Shown piece after piece: positions 55,364 through 63,948 of a stretch of 64,000 bases of DNA (the first letter of the stretch is position 1; each line of letters starts with the position of its first letter). Below the pieces are notes generated by a model. That model saw nothing but the letters and a program-made list of their open reading frames with translations. It had not been told where the DNA came from and did no database searches. The translations under genes were made by a program, and so were the position numbers. This DNA comes from Rhodopirellula halodulae. Its GTDB lineage: Bacteria; Planctomycetota; Planctomycetia; Pirellulales; Pirellulaceae. Location of the stretch: NCBI RefSeq assembly GCF_020966775.1, contig NZ_JAJKFV010000029.1, positions 303,001 to 367,000 of the forward strand, given 5' to 3'.

Positions 55364-57079
55364 ATGATGGCGAGTGAATCGAAGTCGAAACCCGTTCGGT
55401 TGGTGATCGTGGGTGGCGTTGCCGGCGGGGCGTCCGCCGCGACCCGGGCGCGGCGGATGAATGAGGACGCCGAGATCATTTTGTTTGAAAAGGACGAGCA
55501 TGTGTCCTTTGCCAATTGTGGGTTGCCTTATCACATCGGCGGTGAGATTGAAAATCGAGACGCTTTGGTGGTTGCATCAGCCGAGTTCCTGAGACGTCGT
55601 TTTCGATTGGATGTCCGCACTCGCGAAGAAGTCGTCTCGATGAACCGAGAGAAGAAAACTGTCACTGTTCGAAGGCACGCGATCGAAGGTGGATCCGCCG
55701 AAGCGACCTACGAGCAACCGTACGACAAATTGATTTTGGCTCCGGGGGCATCACCCATTGTTCCCGATCTGCCCATTGCTCCCGGTCTGCCCAGTGTGGA
55801 TGCCGCGAACGTGCAAACGCTGCGGAATCTTGCGGACATGGATCGGATCAAAGCGTTGGTGGATTCCACGAAAGTCAAACGTGCCGTGGTGGTTGGTGCG
55901 GGATACATCGGGCTGGAGATGGTGGAACAACTTCGACGTCGCGATGTCGAAGTCGCCTTGGTGGAGTTGCAAAATCAGGTGCTGCCATTGCTGGATCCGG
56001 AGATGGCAAAACCCATTGAATCGAGCCTGCGTGAAAACCATGTCGAATTGCATTTGGGCGTTGGGCTGGAGTCGATTCAATGCGAAGGAACCAACGCCAC
56101 GGCGGTTCGTTTAAGCGATCAGTCTGAATGCGCGGCGGATCTGGTCATTCTTGGGATCGGCGTCCGTCCCAACACGCAGTTGGCCGTGGAGTCCGGGTTG
56201 GCGATCGGCGGAACAGGCGGCGTGCATGTGGATCAGTTTTCTCGAACGAGCGATCCTGATGTGTATGCGGTGGGGGACGTCTCGGAACCGATCTTTGGCC
56301 CGACTCAGTCACCGATGCGAGTCGCTTTGGCCGGACCGGCGAACCGTGCTGGCAGACTGGCGGGCGAGCATGCGGTGACGGGAAAGTCTCAGCCGACTGT
56401 GCCTGTTTGGGGCACCAGCGTGGTGCGAGTGTTTGATGTATCCGTCGCCATGACGGGGCTGACTCGTGCCTCCGCGAAACGCTGTGGTGTGGAAGCCACC
56501 AGCGTCACCGTCGTTGCGAAACACCACGCGGGTTATTTCCCGGGGGCCGAGATGATGACGTTGAAGTTGGTCTTTGATCCAGGTGATGGAAAGATTCTGG
56601 GAGCCCAATGCGTTGGCGGCAGTGGGATCGACAAGCGGATTGATGTGATCGCCACGGCGATGCATTTTGGCGGGTCGGTGCGAGACCTGACGGGACTGGA
56701 TTTGGCGTACGCTCCGCCGTTTGGATCGGCCAAGGATCCTGTGCACATGGCAGGATTTGCCGCAACGAATTTGCTGGACGGTGTGGAGACCTTTGCCGAT
56801 TCGGACGCGGATTTGGAAGGTTTGCAGATCGTGGACGTCCGAAGCAAAGCCGAAATTGAAAAGGCGCCGCTGCGGAATGCGGACGGCGTGATTCACATCC
56901 CGGTCGACGAGCTTCGTGATCGACTGGATGAATTGGATCCGACACGTCCCACGGTCGTCAGTTGTGCGGTTGGAGTTCGCGGCCACATCGCTTCGCGGAT
57001 TTTACGCCAACATGGATTTGACGTTCAGAATCTCTCGGGCGGAGCGACGGTTCGCAATCGGTGCTTTGATGCGTCGTGA
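55364..57079 (+). CDS. CoA-disulfide reductase-like flavoprotein fused to rhodanese
   Basis: 571 residues from ATG 55364, preceded by GAGGCAGGA. FAD site VIVGGVAGGASAATRARR (14-31), then VSFANCGLPYHIGG with redox Cys52, the single-cysteine signature of CoA-disulfide reductases. A second nucleotide site VVVGAGYIGLEM follows, and DVYAVGDVSE binds FAD. Residues about 480-571 form a rhodanese domain (LQIVDVRSKAEIEKAPL, SCAVGVRGH with catalytic Cys near 534). Such fusions reduce CoA disulfide or persulfides using NAD(P)H. It is divergent from the aldehyde dehydrogenase and convergent with the ThiO-like gene (23 bases). Confidence 0.92.
   Translation: MMASESKSKPVRLVIVGGVAGGASAATRARRMNEDAEIILFEKDEHVSFANCGLPYHIGGEIENRDALVVASAEFLRRRFRLDVRTREEVVSMNREKKTVTVRRHAIEGGSAEATYEQPYDKLILAPGASPIVPDLPIAPGLPSVDAANVQTLRNLADMDRIKALVDSTKVKRAVVVGAGYIGLEMVEQLRRRDVEVALVELQNQVLPLLDPEMAKPIESSLRENHVELHLGVGLESIQCEGTNATAVRLSDQSECAADLVILGIGVRPNTQLAVESGLAIGGTGGVHVDQFSRTSDPDVYAVGDVSEPIFGPTQSPMRVALAGPANRAGRLAGEHAVTGKSQPTVPVWGTSVVRVFDVSVAMTGLTRASAKRCGVEATSVTVVAKHHAGYFPGAEMMTLKLVFDPGDGKILGAQCVGGSGIDKRIDVIATAMHFGGSVRDLTGLDLAYAPPFGSAKDPVHMAGFAATNLLDGVETFADSDADLEGLQIVDVRSKAEIEKAPLRNADGVIHIPVDELRDRLDELDPTRPTVVSCAVGVRGHIASRILRQHGFDVQNLSGGATVRNRCFDAS
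55754..55789 (+). repeat. 18-base tandem duplication within the CoA-disulfide-reductase gene
   Basis: Two adjacent 18-base units beginning CCCATTG and ending GATCTG/GGTCTG encode the repeated loop PIVPDLPIAPGL. Differences are at three bases only. Confidence 0.65.
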
Positions 57080-57102
57080 TGAGCCGCCGAAATTCGCATC
57101 GC

Positions 57103-58326
57103 TCAGACGCTGAGATGGGCTTGTTGCTTTCCAACCGAAAAGCTCGACAGGTCCATGAAGGAGGTGCGTCGCTCAACCGTGTCGGCAATGGCGACGGCGG
57201 TTCCGCAAGCGAGGTGGATACCACTGCGGTAATGGCCGCCCGCAACGAGCAAGCGTTCTTGATCGGGGATGCGTCCGATCATCGGGAAACCGTCAAAGGT
57301 CATGGGACGATGCCCCGACCAACTGGCCACTTCCTTCGCGGATGACAGTTCCGGACAAACCCGATTCGCGAAATGGCGAAGGCCTTCCAACACCTCGGGC
57401 GTGGTTCCTAATTCGAACCCAACCTCTTCTTCGCAGGAACCGACCAGCACATGTCCGTCACCCCGGGCCACCAAATATCGGTTGCCAATGTTGAGCACGA
57501 TCGGATCGGTGAAGGTTTGGCTGTGAAGCAACAGGATTTGGCCTCGTATTGGGATGACCGATGCGTTCAAGCGGACTTCGGGAGCAATGCTGCCGATGGT
57601 CGCCCCGCCGCATAGCACGACTTGGTCGCATTGAATGCTGCTTGCTACGCCACCTGATGTCTCGACAACCAATTTGCAACCGGTGTCGGTCGCATGGAGG
57701 TCGCGAACGTTGGAATGCGGGCACAAATGGACCCCGCGTTGTTGACATTGCTTTGCCAACGCAGCAAGCAACCTGGGCGGGCGAATCTGGTACTCGTCCG
57801 GTGTCCACCATCCGGCGCTTTGGGGATGTTTTTGGATCCAGGGATTGGTTTCGGCCCAACTGCTTAATCGTGGTTGTCGACGCAGAAGTTCGTCGGCATC
57901 GATGCGTTCACATTCCAGATTCAGATCGTTCCAGTAAGCCATCATTCCCGTCAGCGCGGAGGCTTCGCCGATTGATTCGGCCAAGTACATGCCACCGCAA
58001 CGCATCAAGCCGGGGTCGATCCCCGTGTGTTCTGTCAACTGTTGGCACCACAGCGGCCACAAGGTGTGGCTGTACCCACGCAGTCGATCAATCGGATCGG
58101 TCGCGCGGTCAAAATTGGCGGGCGGCAGAATTCCTGCCGCGGCCCAGGACGTTCCTTTGGCGATGTCACCGCGGTCCAGCAGTGTGACCGTTTCGCCACG
58201 ACGTGCCAGTTCCCAAGCGACGGAGAGTCCGATGACTCCACCGCCGATCACAACGCTACCGCAGGACGTCGGTGGTGCCGTTGAGACGTGATCGGTGGAG
58301 GCGTAAGAGTTGGACAAATCAGTCAA
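57103..58326 (-). CDS. thiO: Glycine oxidase-like FAD enzyme (ThiO type)
   Basis: 407 residues from a TTG start that overlaps the preceding gene's stop (TTGACTGA); the start is uncertain. FAD site VVIGGGVIGLSVAWELARRG near 26-45, then GTSWAAAGILPPANF, a ThiO-type segment, and the C-terminal GHRPMTFDGFPMIGRIP and GGHYRSGIHLACGTA, which match glycine oxidases that supply iminoglycine for the thiamine thiazole ring. D-amino-acid dehydrogenase relatives cannot be excluded. No other thiamine gene is in the window. Confidence 0.82.
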   Translation of the reverse strand: MTDLSNSYASTDHVSTAPPTSCGSVVIGGGVIGLSVAWELARRGETVTLLDRGDIAKGTSWAAAGILPPANFDRATDPIDRLRGYSHTLWPLWCQQLTEHTGIDPGLMRCGGMYLAESIGEASALTGMMAYWNDLNLECERIDADELLRRQPRLSSWAETNPWIQKHPQSAGWWTPDEYQIRPPRLLAALAKQCQQRGVHLCPHSNVRDLHATDTGCKLVVETSGGVASSIQCDQVVLCGGATIGSIAPEVRLNASVIPIRGQILLLHSQTFTDPIVLNIGNRYLVARGDGHVLVGSCEEEVGFELGTTPEVLEGLRHFANRVCPELSSAKEVASWSGHRPMTFDGFPMIGRIPDQERLLVAGGHYRSGIHLACGTAVAIADTVERRTSFMDLSSFSVGKQQAHLSV

Positions 58327-59302
58327 CGGTCAGTTTGAGAATTTGGCGTATGTCGCTTGCAAGTTGTCGGTGCGAGTCCCTTGATCTCGTCGGAACGACG
58401 TCGGTATTGTCGTTGAGATTTTCAATTTGATGAAGGAGGGACGTCAGGTCGTCGAACGTGTCGACATCGGATCGAGTCGGTAGGGTCCCAACCCGGAGTC
58501 CCATCGACTCGGCGGCCCGCATTGTTTCCTCGAAAACGGTCTCCGTGCTCCATCGCACGCCTTGCCACAGAGCGTCCCAACGAAACGTCGTTGGTTGCAG
58601 TGAGTCACGTGCGATTGGTTTCAGGCAGATCGCGATCAGGTAGTAACCGCCGTCGTCTGCTGGTCCCAACACCAGGTCATGAGACAGCAGCATTTCAGTG
58701 ACGGTGTTCAGGTCGCCGGTCGCCAGCAGCGGGCAATCGGCTCCAATCAGAATGGCATGCGTCGGCGAAATGAAATCCCCACGGGGCGATTGGCTCGCGA
58801 ACCAGCGGTTCATTCGATCGCCCAAATCGCCGTCACCCTGGTCGACCACCGTCCAGTGTTCCAAACCGGCCCAGTGTTCCGACCCAGCGGATTGCTGCTT
58901 CCGAGCTGCCAGCACTGGAGACGCGACCCATTCACGCCGCTCGCCCCAATCACGAAATTCCTGGAACAGTTGGTCCAAGAATCGCTGATGTAGGCAGGCG
59001 GCTTGGTCGAAACCGATGGTGGATCCCAAACGAGTTTTGACCTTTCCCGACATGGCGACTTTGGCCATCACGCCCAGTACGCGTGTCGGGCGGGGTTGCG
59101 CGGACTCCGGTTTGCCGGATTGACGAGGTGCCGGGGCGGCGGTTTCGCAGGGCAGGGCGGAGACGTCATTTGAGCGAACATCGTGAACCGGGGGGCTCGA
59201 TTGGGGGCTGGCTTGCCCGTTGGAAGTCCACGGCTGGGGCGCCGGGTGCTTCGGCTCGTTGTCGACTTTGGGCGTGTCGGAATCTGCCTTCGGATCGGAC
59301 AT
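58319..59302 (-). CDS. DUF2064 (TIGR04282-type) glycosyltransferase-like protein
   Basis: 327 residues. The first 80 are a Pro/Ser/Ala-rich extension without conserved features, so a later start is possible. The core starts at RVLGVMAKVAMSGKVKTRLG, the family opening, with AILIGADCPLLATGDL and DLVLGPADDGGYYLI, the GT-A-like D-x-D and ADDGGYYL motifs of the family annotated as arsenosugar-biosynthesis glycosyltransferase. The true substrate is unknown; the name comes from linkage in other genomes. An 18-base tandem duplication (at about 58853-58889) gives EHWAGLEHW. It is coupled to the ThiO-like gene by an 8-base overlap. Confidence 0.8.
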   Translation of the reverse strand: MSDPKADSDTPKVDNEPKHPAPQPWTSNGQASPQSSPPVHDVRSNDVSALPCETAAPAPRQSGKPESAQPRPTRVLGVMAKVAMSGKVKTRLGSTIGFDQAACLHQRFLDQLFQEFRDWGERREWVASPVLAARKQQSAGSEHWAGLEHWTVVDQGDGDLGDRMNRWFASQSPRGDFISPTHAILIGADCPLLATGDLNTVTEMLLSHDLVLGPADDGGYYLIAICLKPIARDSLQPTTFRWDALWQGVRWSTETVFEETMRAAESMGLRVGTLPTRSDVDTFDDLTSLLHQIENLNDNTDVVPTRSRDSHRQLASDIRQILKLTVD

Positions 59303-59563
59303 GAAAATGTTGGTTGCTGCCGAGAAAGGATGCCGGTCGTGACCACTACGTGATGTCAGATTGGTTTACAATTCCGCCCCAGGCGTTCGGCAATCCGACA
59401 ATTTCATCCTGCTGAACGCGAGTTTTTGGTTAAACTTGATGAAAGGTGTGGCCAAGTGTGATTCACTTTGTCGCGACCTCTCCTCCTAGTCTCCACGGCG
59501 TCTCCTTCGACCGGGATATCGATTCGCGGACTTGTCTTCTAACGAGATTTTCTTCCACCCGCT

Positions 59564-61096
59564 ATGGCTTCGATCACATCGGAACGATTTGTCGAGATGG
59601 TTGCGAGAAGCAACCTTGTCGACGAAGCCACGCAAGAACGATTTCTCAAGAAGGTCCGGGAGAAGTGTGATGGAAAGCTGCCGACCAGTTCGAAAAAGCT
59701 GGCATTGGCTTACAAGAAAGCCGGGCTGCTGACGGATTGGCACGTCGACAAGCTCTTCACCGGAAAATACAAGGGCTTCTTCCTGGGCAAGTACAAACTG
59801 CTCGGGCACATCGGCTCCGGCGGGATGAGCAGCGTTTACCTCGCCGAGCACACGGGACTGGGGGACAAACGTGCGATCAAGGTATTGCCAAAGAAACGTG
59901 TCAATGATGCGTCGTATTTGGCTCGCTTCAAACTCGAAGCCAAGGCGATCGCGTCGCTGAATCACCCCAACATCGTGTTGGCCCACGACATCGACAATGA
60001 CGGTGACGTCCACTACATCGTGATGGAGTACGTCGACGGGGTGGACCTGCAAATGTTGGTTCGTCGCGACGGGCCATTGGACTTTTCCACCGCTGCCGAA
60101 TTGATCGGCCAAGCGGCTCGTGGGTTGGCACACGCCCACGAACGCGGCGTGGTGCACCGTGACGTCAAACCCGCCAATTTGTTGATCGACAGCGACGGAC
60201 GAGTGCGTTTGTTGGACATGGGTTTGGCGTTGGTTTCCGCGACGGGCGATGATGAATCGCTGACGGTCGCCAACAACGAAAACGTTTTGGGCACCGCGGA
60301 TTATTTGGCTCCGGAACAAGCGTTGAACAGCCACACGGTGGACCACCGCGTTGATATCTACGGCCTTGGTTGCACGTTGTATTTCTTGCTCACCGGGCGT
60401 CCTCCTTTTGCGGAGGGCACGTTGGCCCAGCGGATCGCCAAGCATCAAAACGAGATGCCCAAGGCCATCCGAGAATTGCGGCCGGAGTGTCCGGGCGAGT
60501 TGGAAGGGATCTGCGTGAAGATGATCCAAAAGGATCCTCGCTATCGCTATCAAACCGCGTCAGCCGTGGCGGAAATTCTCGAAAAGTTCGCCTCCGCGGT
60601 TCCCAAAGGCGAAGCCATTCGCGTGGGATTGGGCGAGGCACCAGATGAAGACAGCAGCTTGTCCTCGATGGATTTTGAAAGCAGTTCTGGTTCGCTGGTT
60701 CACCAGTCGCATCAGGACACCGTGACGAACAAGAACGACGACACGCTGGCCAGCAGTCGTTCCAAATTGATTCGCGAACAGAACGAAGCGGCGAGCGAGA
60801 GCGGGCGTTTGGTCAAAGTCGGCGCACCGGTGACACCGGCCGACATGATGGAAGGAAGCTTCCTCGACCTCGAAGTCGAATCAGGGTACAAGGGGCCCAC
60901 AGCACGGACGCCGAGTTCGGGAAGTCGACGCGGCGTTGGCTCGGGTATTCAACGAAACAATCCCAACGCGACGCGTGCGGCTCGCAACGAGAACCAGAAC
61001 AAGGGCATCGACCCGGTCTTGTTAGGAACCGTCGTGACTTCCCTGTTCATCGCCGCTCTCGCGTTGGGATACTTCCTGGCAAAAGTGACGTCTTGA
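59564..61096 (+). CDS. Membrane-anchored Ser/Thr protein kinase (PknB type)
   Basis: 510 residues. An N-terminal helical region (1-72) precedes the kinase domain: P-loop GSGGMSSVYLA (84-94), AIK with Lys106, HRDVKPANLLID (198-209), DMG at 218-220 in place of DFG, APE at 249-251. The C-terminal part is a long polar linker, and about 484-505 is a single membrane segment (LLGTVVTSLFIAALALGYFL) followed by a very short tail. This places the kinase in the cytoplasm with only a few residues outside, so it cannot sense an external ligand with a PASTA-like domain. It is coupled to the downstream acyltransferase by a 4-base overlap. Confidence 0.93.
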   Translation: MASITSERFVEMVARSNLVDEATQERFLKKVREKCDGKLPTSSKKLALAYKKAGLLTDWHVDKLFTGKYKGFFLGKYKLLGHIGSGGMSSVYLAEHTGLGDKRAIKVLPKKRVNDASYLARFKLEAKAIASLNHPNIVLAHDIDNDGDVHYIVMEYVDGVDLQMLVRRDGPLDFSTAAELIGQAARGLAHAHERGVVHRDVKPANLLIDSDGRVRLLDMGLALVSATGDDESLTVANNENVLGTADYLAPEQALNSHTVDHRVDIYGLGCTLYFLLTGRPPFAEGTLAQRIAKHQNEMPKAIRELRPECPGELEGICVKMIQKDPRYRYQTASAVAEILEKFASAVPKGEAIRVGLGEAPDEDSSLSSMDFESSSGSLVHQSHQDTVTNKNDDTLASSRSKLIREQNEAASESGRLVKVGAPVTPADMMEGSFLDLEVESGYKGPTARTPSSGSRRGVGSGIQRNNPNATRAARNENQNKGIDPVLLGTVVTSLFIAALALGYFLAKVTS

Positions 61097-62319
61097 CTGT
61101 AGTTCTCGATCGGCCCTACGAGTTTGTTCCGCCCTACCGCGGCAACCTGTGGCCCACCGCCATTCAAACCTTCCGGTTGATTGATTGGCACCTTCGCTCC
61201 AAAGAAGCGGTGTTGGACTACGAATGCCGCAACGCCGATCGGTTTGCGGAGTCTCTGTCCGCCGGGCACGGGATCTTGCTGGCTCCCAATCATTGCCGTT
61301 ACGCGGATCCGATCGTGCTGGGGTGGTTGGCTCGACAAGTTCGAACGCATTTGTACGCGATGGCGTCGTGGCATTTGTTCAACACCAATCGGTTCGAGCA
61401 ATTTGCGCTTCGGCGCATGGGTGCGTTCAGCGTTTTTCGTGAAGGCAACGATCGCAAAGCCTTGGAAACCGCGATCGACATTCTGACCACCGGGGAACGT
61501 CCTTTGGTGTTGTTCCCTGAAGGCACCACCAACCGCACCAATGATTTGTTGAAGCCGTTGCTGGACGGAGTCACCTTCATCGCTCGTGCCGCAGCGAAAA
61601 AACGTGCCAAGGCAGGGGAGGGTGAGGTTGTCATTCACCCGGTCGGGCTGAAGTATCTGTGTCTGGACGACGCTCGTGACTGGGCTCATGAGCAGTTGGC
61701 CGAGCTGGAAGGAACCTTGAGTTGGTTGCCCGCTTCGCAAATGGGATCCGCCCAAGATTTGGTGGGGCGTTTGCTGAAGGTTTCGCAGGCCTATTTGGCG
61801 CTGAAAGAGATCGAATTCACCGGGCAAGCATCGACGGGCGATCTGAGCAGTCGTCGCGATCGATTGATTGAGCAGTTGCTTCAACAGGCCGAACAACGGT
61901 ACGACTTGGTGGCAAAGTCCACCGACGATGTCCGAGAACGCGTTCGCAAAATCCGAGCGGCCGTTTCCAGCACGTTCTTCTCCGCGGAAGAATCGAATCG
62001 AGAGCCTGCGACTTTTCGTCGCGATGTGGAACGGGCTGACCTAGCACAGTTTCTGTTGTCGTTTCCCGATGAATACTTAACCCCGGGAAAGATTACCGAC
62101 ACGCGAATTGTGGAAACGATTCAGCGGATCCAGGAAGCGATTTTTGGCAAGGCCAAGGACTCGATTCCAATGAAGGTGGTGATTGATGTCGGGGAAGCGA
62201 TTCCGGTGCCGGCGGGGCGTCCGCCTCGCGGTGAAACGGATCCGGTGCTTTGCCAACTTCGAGACCAACTGCATACAATGGTGACTTCGTTGTCCAAGGA
62301 AGCCAACTTGTTGGCCTGA
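61093..62319 (+). CDS. PlsC-type acyltransferase with C-terminal extension
   Basis: 408 residues from TTG 61093, whose TTGA overlaps the kinase stop. Acyltransferase motif I is NHCRYAD (His67-x4-Asp72) and motif III is LFPEGTTNRTND (140-151), as in 1-acylglycerol-3-phosphate acyltransferases. Typical PlsC proteins are about 240 residues; here about 200 extra residues (from 195 on) are mainly helical and charged, ending near VVIDVGEAIPVPAGRPPRG. It probably acylates a lipid at the inner membrane. Coupling to the kinase suggests control of lipid synthesis by phosphorylation, an inference. Confidence 0.87.
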   Translation: MTVVLDRPYEFVPPYRGNLWPTAIQTFRLIDWHLRSKEAVLDYECRNADRFAESLSAGHGILLAPNHCRYADPIVLGWLARQVRTHLYAMASWHLFNTNRFEQFALRRMGAFSVFREGNDRKALETAIDILTTGERPLVLFPEGTTNRTNDLLKPLLDGVTFIARAAAKKRAKAGEGEVVIHPVGLKYLCLDDARDWAHEQLAELEGTLSWLPASQMGSAQDLVGRLLKVSQAYLALKEIEFTGQASTGDLSSRRDRLIEQLLQQAEQRYDLVAKSTDDVRERVRKIRAAVSSTFFSAEESNREPATFRRDVERADLAQFLLSFPDEYLTPGKITDTRIVETIQRIQEAIFGKAKDSIPMKVVIDVGEAIPVPAGRPPRGETDPVLCQLRDQLHTMVTSLSKEANLLA

Positions 62320-62439
62320 GACACGTGACGATTGATTGCGACGGTGTTTCGCCTGGGTTTCCGATTGGCATCCCCTATCGGCTTTCCCTGTCGGTTTCCT
62401 CGTTCAGCCTCCCATCTCAACTCACACGCCAACACAACC

Positions 62440-63873
62440 ATGTTGTCATTCTTCAAGAATCTTCGACCTGTTTTCCCCACGCGTCCCATGCAGGCCGCTG
62501 GCATTTTGACGGCGGTGGCTGGTGGAATCGCGATCAGCGGATGCAGTGAACCGAAGCCGATGGCGTTCGAGCCCAACCTCGTGCACGCGATGAAGTACGA
62601 GTTGAAGGAGGGCATCGAAATGGAACAGGCATCCAACGATGCGTTCTGGATCGTGACGGAAATGTTTGGCACGCCCGAGCAACCCAAGTTGCCGGAGGCC
62701 GCCACGGAGGACGAAGATTTCGCGACTTTGGTTTCGCTGGATAACCTGATCATGGCATCGGGTCCTGCCGACGCGGAGGGTCGCGGGCTGTATCAAAAGC
62801 ATTGTGCCGTTTGTCACGGCGTCAGCGGCGATGGACGTGGTTCCTCTTCCGCTATTTTGAATCCCTATCCGCGTGACTACCGGAAAGGTGTTTTCAAGTT
62901 CAAGTCAACGGAACGTGGCGAGAAGCCAACCCGAGAGGACTTGGCGACATTGATCAAGCACGGCATTGAAGGCACCGCGATGGTTCCAGTGCCGAAGCTG
63001 AATGACAAGCAACTGGCGGCGCACTTGGGCAAGTCGATCGATTCCATGAGCGAAGCTGAAGTCGAAGCCGCCAAGGAAGAGGTTTTGGAGGAGCAGGTCG
63101 AGGCACTTACGGATTACGTGATCTATCTGTCGTGGCGTGGCGAATTGGAACGCACGTTGATTGATGACGCGATCTTCGAACTGGATTTGGAAGGTGGCGA
63201 TCGAATCATCAATCCCTCTCATCGCAACTCGACTGACGAAGAAGAGAAAGAACTCTTCGACGAAGGCTGGGAGATCGCGGAGGATTATGTGTTGGAGATC
63301 GCGGACGCTTGGTTGGCCGCACCTGACATGGTCGTGGAGGTTCCGGAACCACCTGCCGACATTCCGGTCGCTGACAACTACGACGAGTACGTTGCGTTGC
63401 AGAATGGCGACGAAGCCGAAACGTTGGCAAAGTCAGTCGCTCGCGGCAAAGAGCTTTACATGGGCAAGATCGCCCTGTGCAGCAAATGCCACGGCGCCAA
63501 AGGCATGGGCGATGGACAAACGACGGATTACGACGATTGGACGAAGGAATGGACGCTCGGCATCGGGATCAAACCTGAGAACCGGGACGATCTGATCCCC
63601 TTGTTGGCTCGTGGGGCATTGCCGCCGATCAACGCCAAACCTCGCAACTTCACGACCGGGTTGTTTCATGGTGGAGGCACCGCGGAGGATTTGTATCTGC
63701 GGATCACCCAGGGGATCGAAGGTTCTCCGATGCCCGCCGCGACGTTTGTCGATGGTGAGTTCGAAGAAGACGACGTGTGGCACTTGATCAACTACCTGCG
63801 GTCGTTGCAAAACCCACCCGAAACGGAAGAGACAACCGAAGAGCCCGCAACCACCGAAGTTGCAGCCCGCTGA
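62440..63873 (+). CDS. Di-haem cytochrome c lipoprotein
   Basis: 477 residues from ATG 62440 (the open frame begins earlier at 62332 without a signal). Lipobox AISGC gives Cys35. Haem site 1 is CAVCH at 122-126 in LYQKHCAVCHGVSGDGRG, with a likely Met ligand in GTAMVPVP; site 2 is CSKCH at 347-351 followed by GAKGMGDG, with GSPMPA downstream as the Met ligand region. The linker between them is acidic and helical. Domains of this form donate electrons to terminal oxidases or alternative complex III. The C-terminus is rich in Glu and Thr. It precedes a REP-like repeat and the window ends. Confidence 0.9.
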   Translation: MLSFFKNLRPVFPTRPMQAAGILTAVAGGIAISGCSEPKPMAFEPNLVHAMKYELKEGIEMEQASNDAFWIVTEMFGTPEQPKLPEAATEDEDFATLVSLDNLIMASGPADAEGRGLYQKHCAVCHGVSGDGRGSSSAILNPYPRDYRKGVFKFKSTERGEKPTREDLATLIKHGIEGTAMVPVPKLNDKQLAAHLGKSIDSMSEAEVEAAKEEVLEEQVEALTDYVIYLSWRGELERTLIDDAIFELDLEGGDRIINPSHRNSTDEEEKELFDEGWEIAEDYVLEIADAWLAAPDMVVEVPEPPADIPVADNYDEYVALQNGDEAETLAKSVARGKELYMGKIALCSKCHGAKGMGDGQTTDYDDWTKEWTLGIGIKPENRDDLIPLLARGALPPINAKPRNFTTGLFHGGGTAEDLYLRITQGIEGSPMPAATFVDGEFEEDDVWHLINYLRSLQNPPETEETTEEPATTEVAAR

Positions 63874-63883
63874 AGTTCAATCC

Positions 63884-63948
63884 CTGTAGCTCGGTGGTCC
63901 CCCACCGAGAGCTGAGCTCATTCACGGCGGGGGACCGCCGTGCCACAG
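63884..63948. repeat. REP-like double hairpin / long inverted repeat
   Basis: Two 24-base arms (63884-63907 and 63925-63948) are inverted copies of each other with 20 of 24 matches, separated by 17 bases. Each arm is also a hairpin on its own: CGGTGG-N4-CCACCG and CGGCGG-N4-CCGCCG. It starts 10 bases after the cytochrome stop and could end its transcript. The pattern is like REP/BIME elements; no transposase is nearby. Confidence 0.7.
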
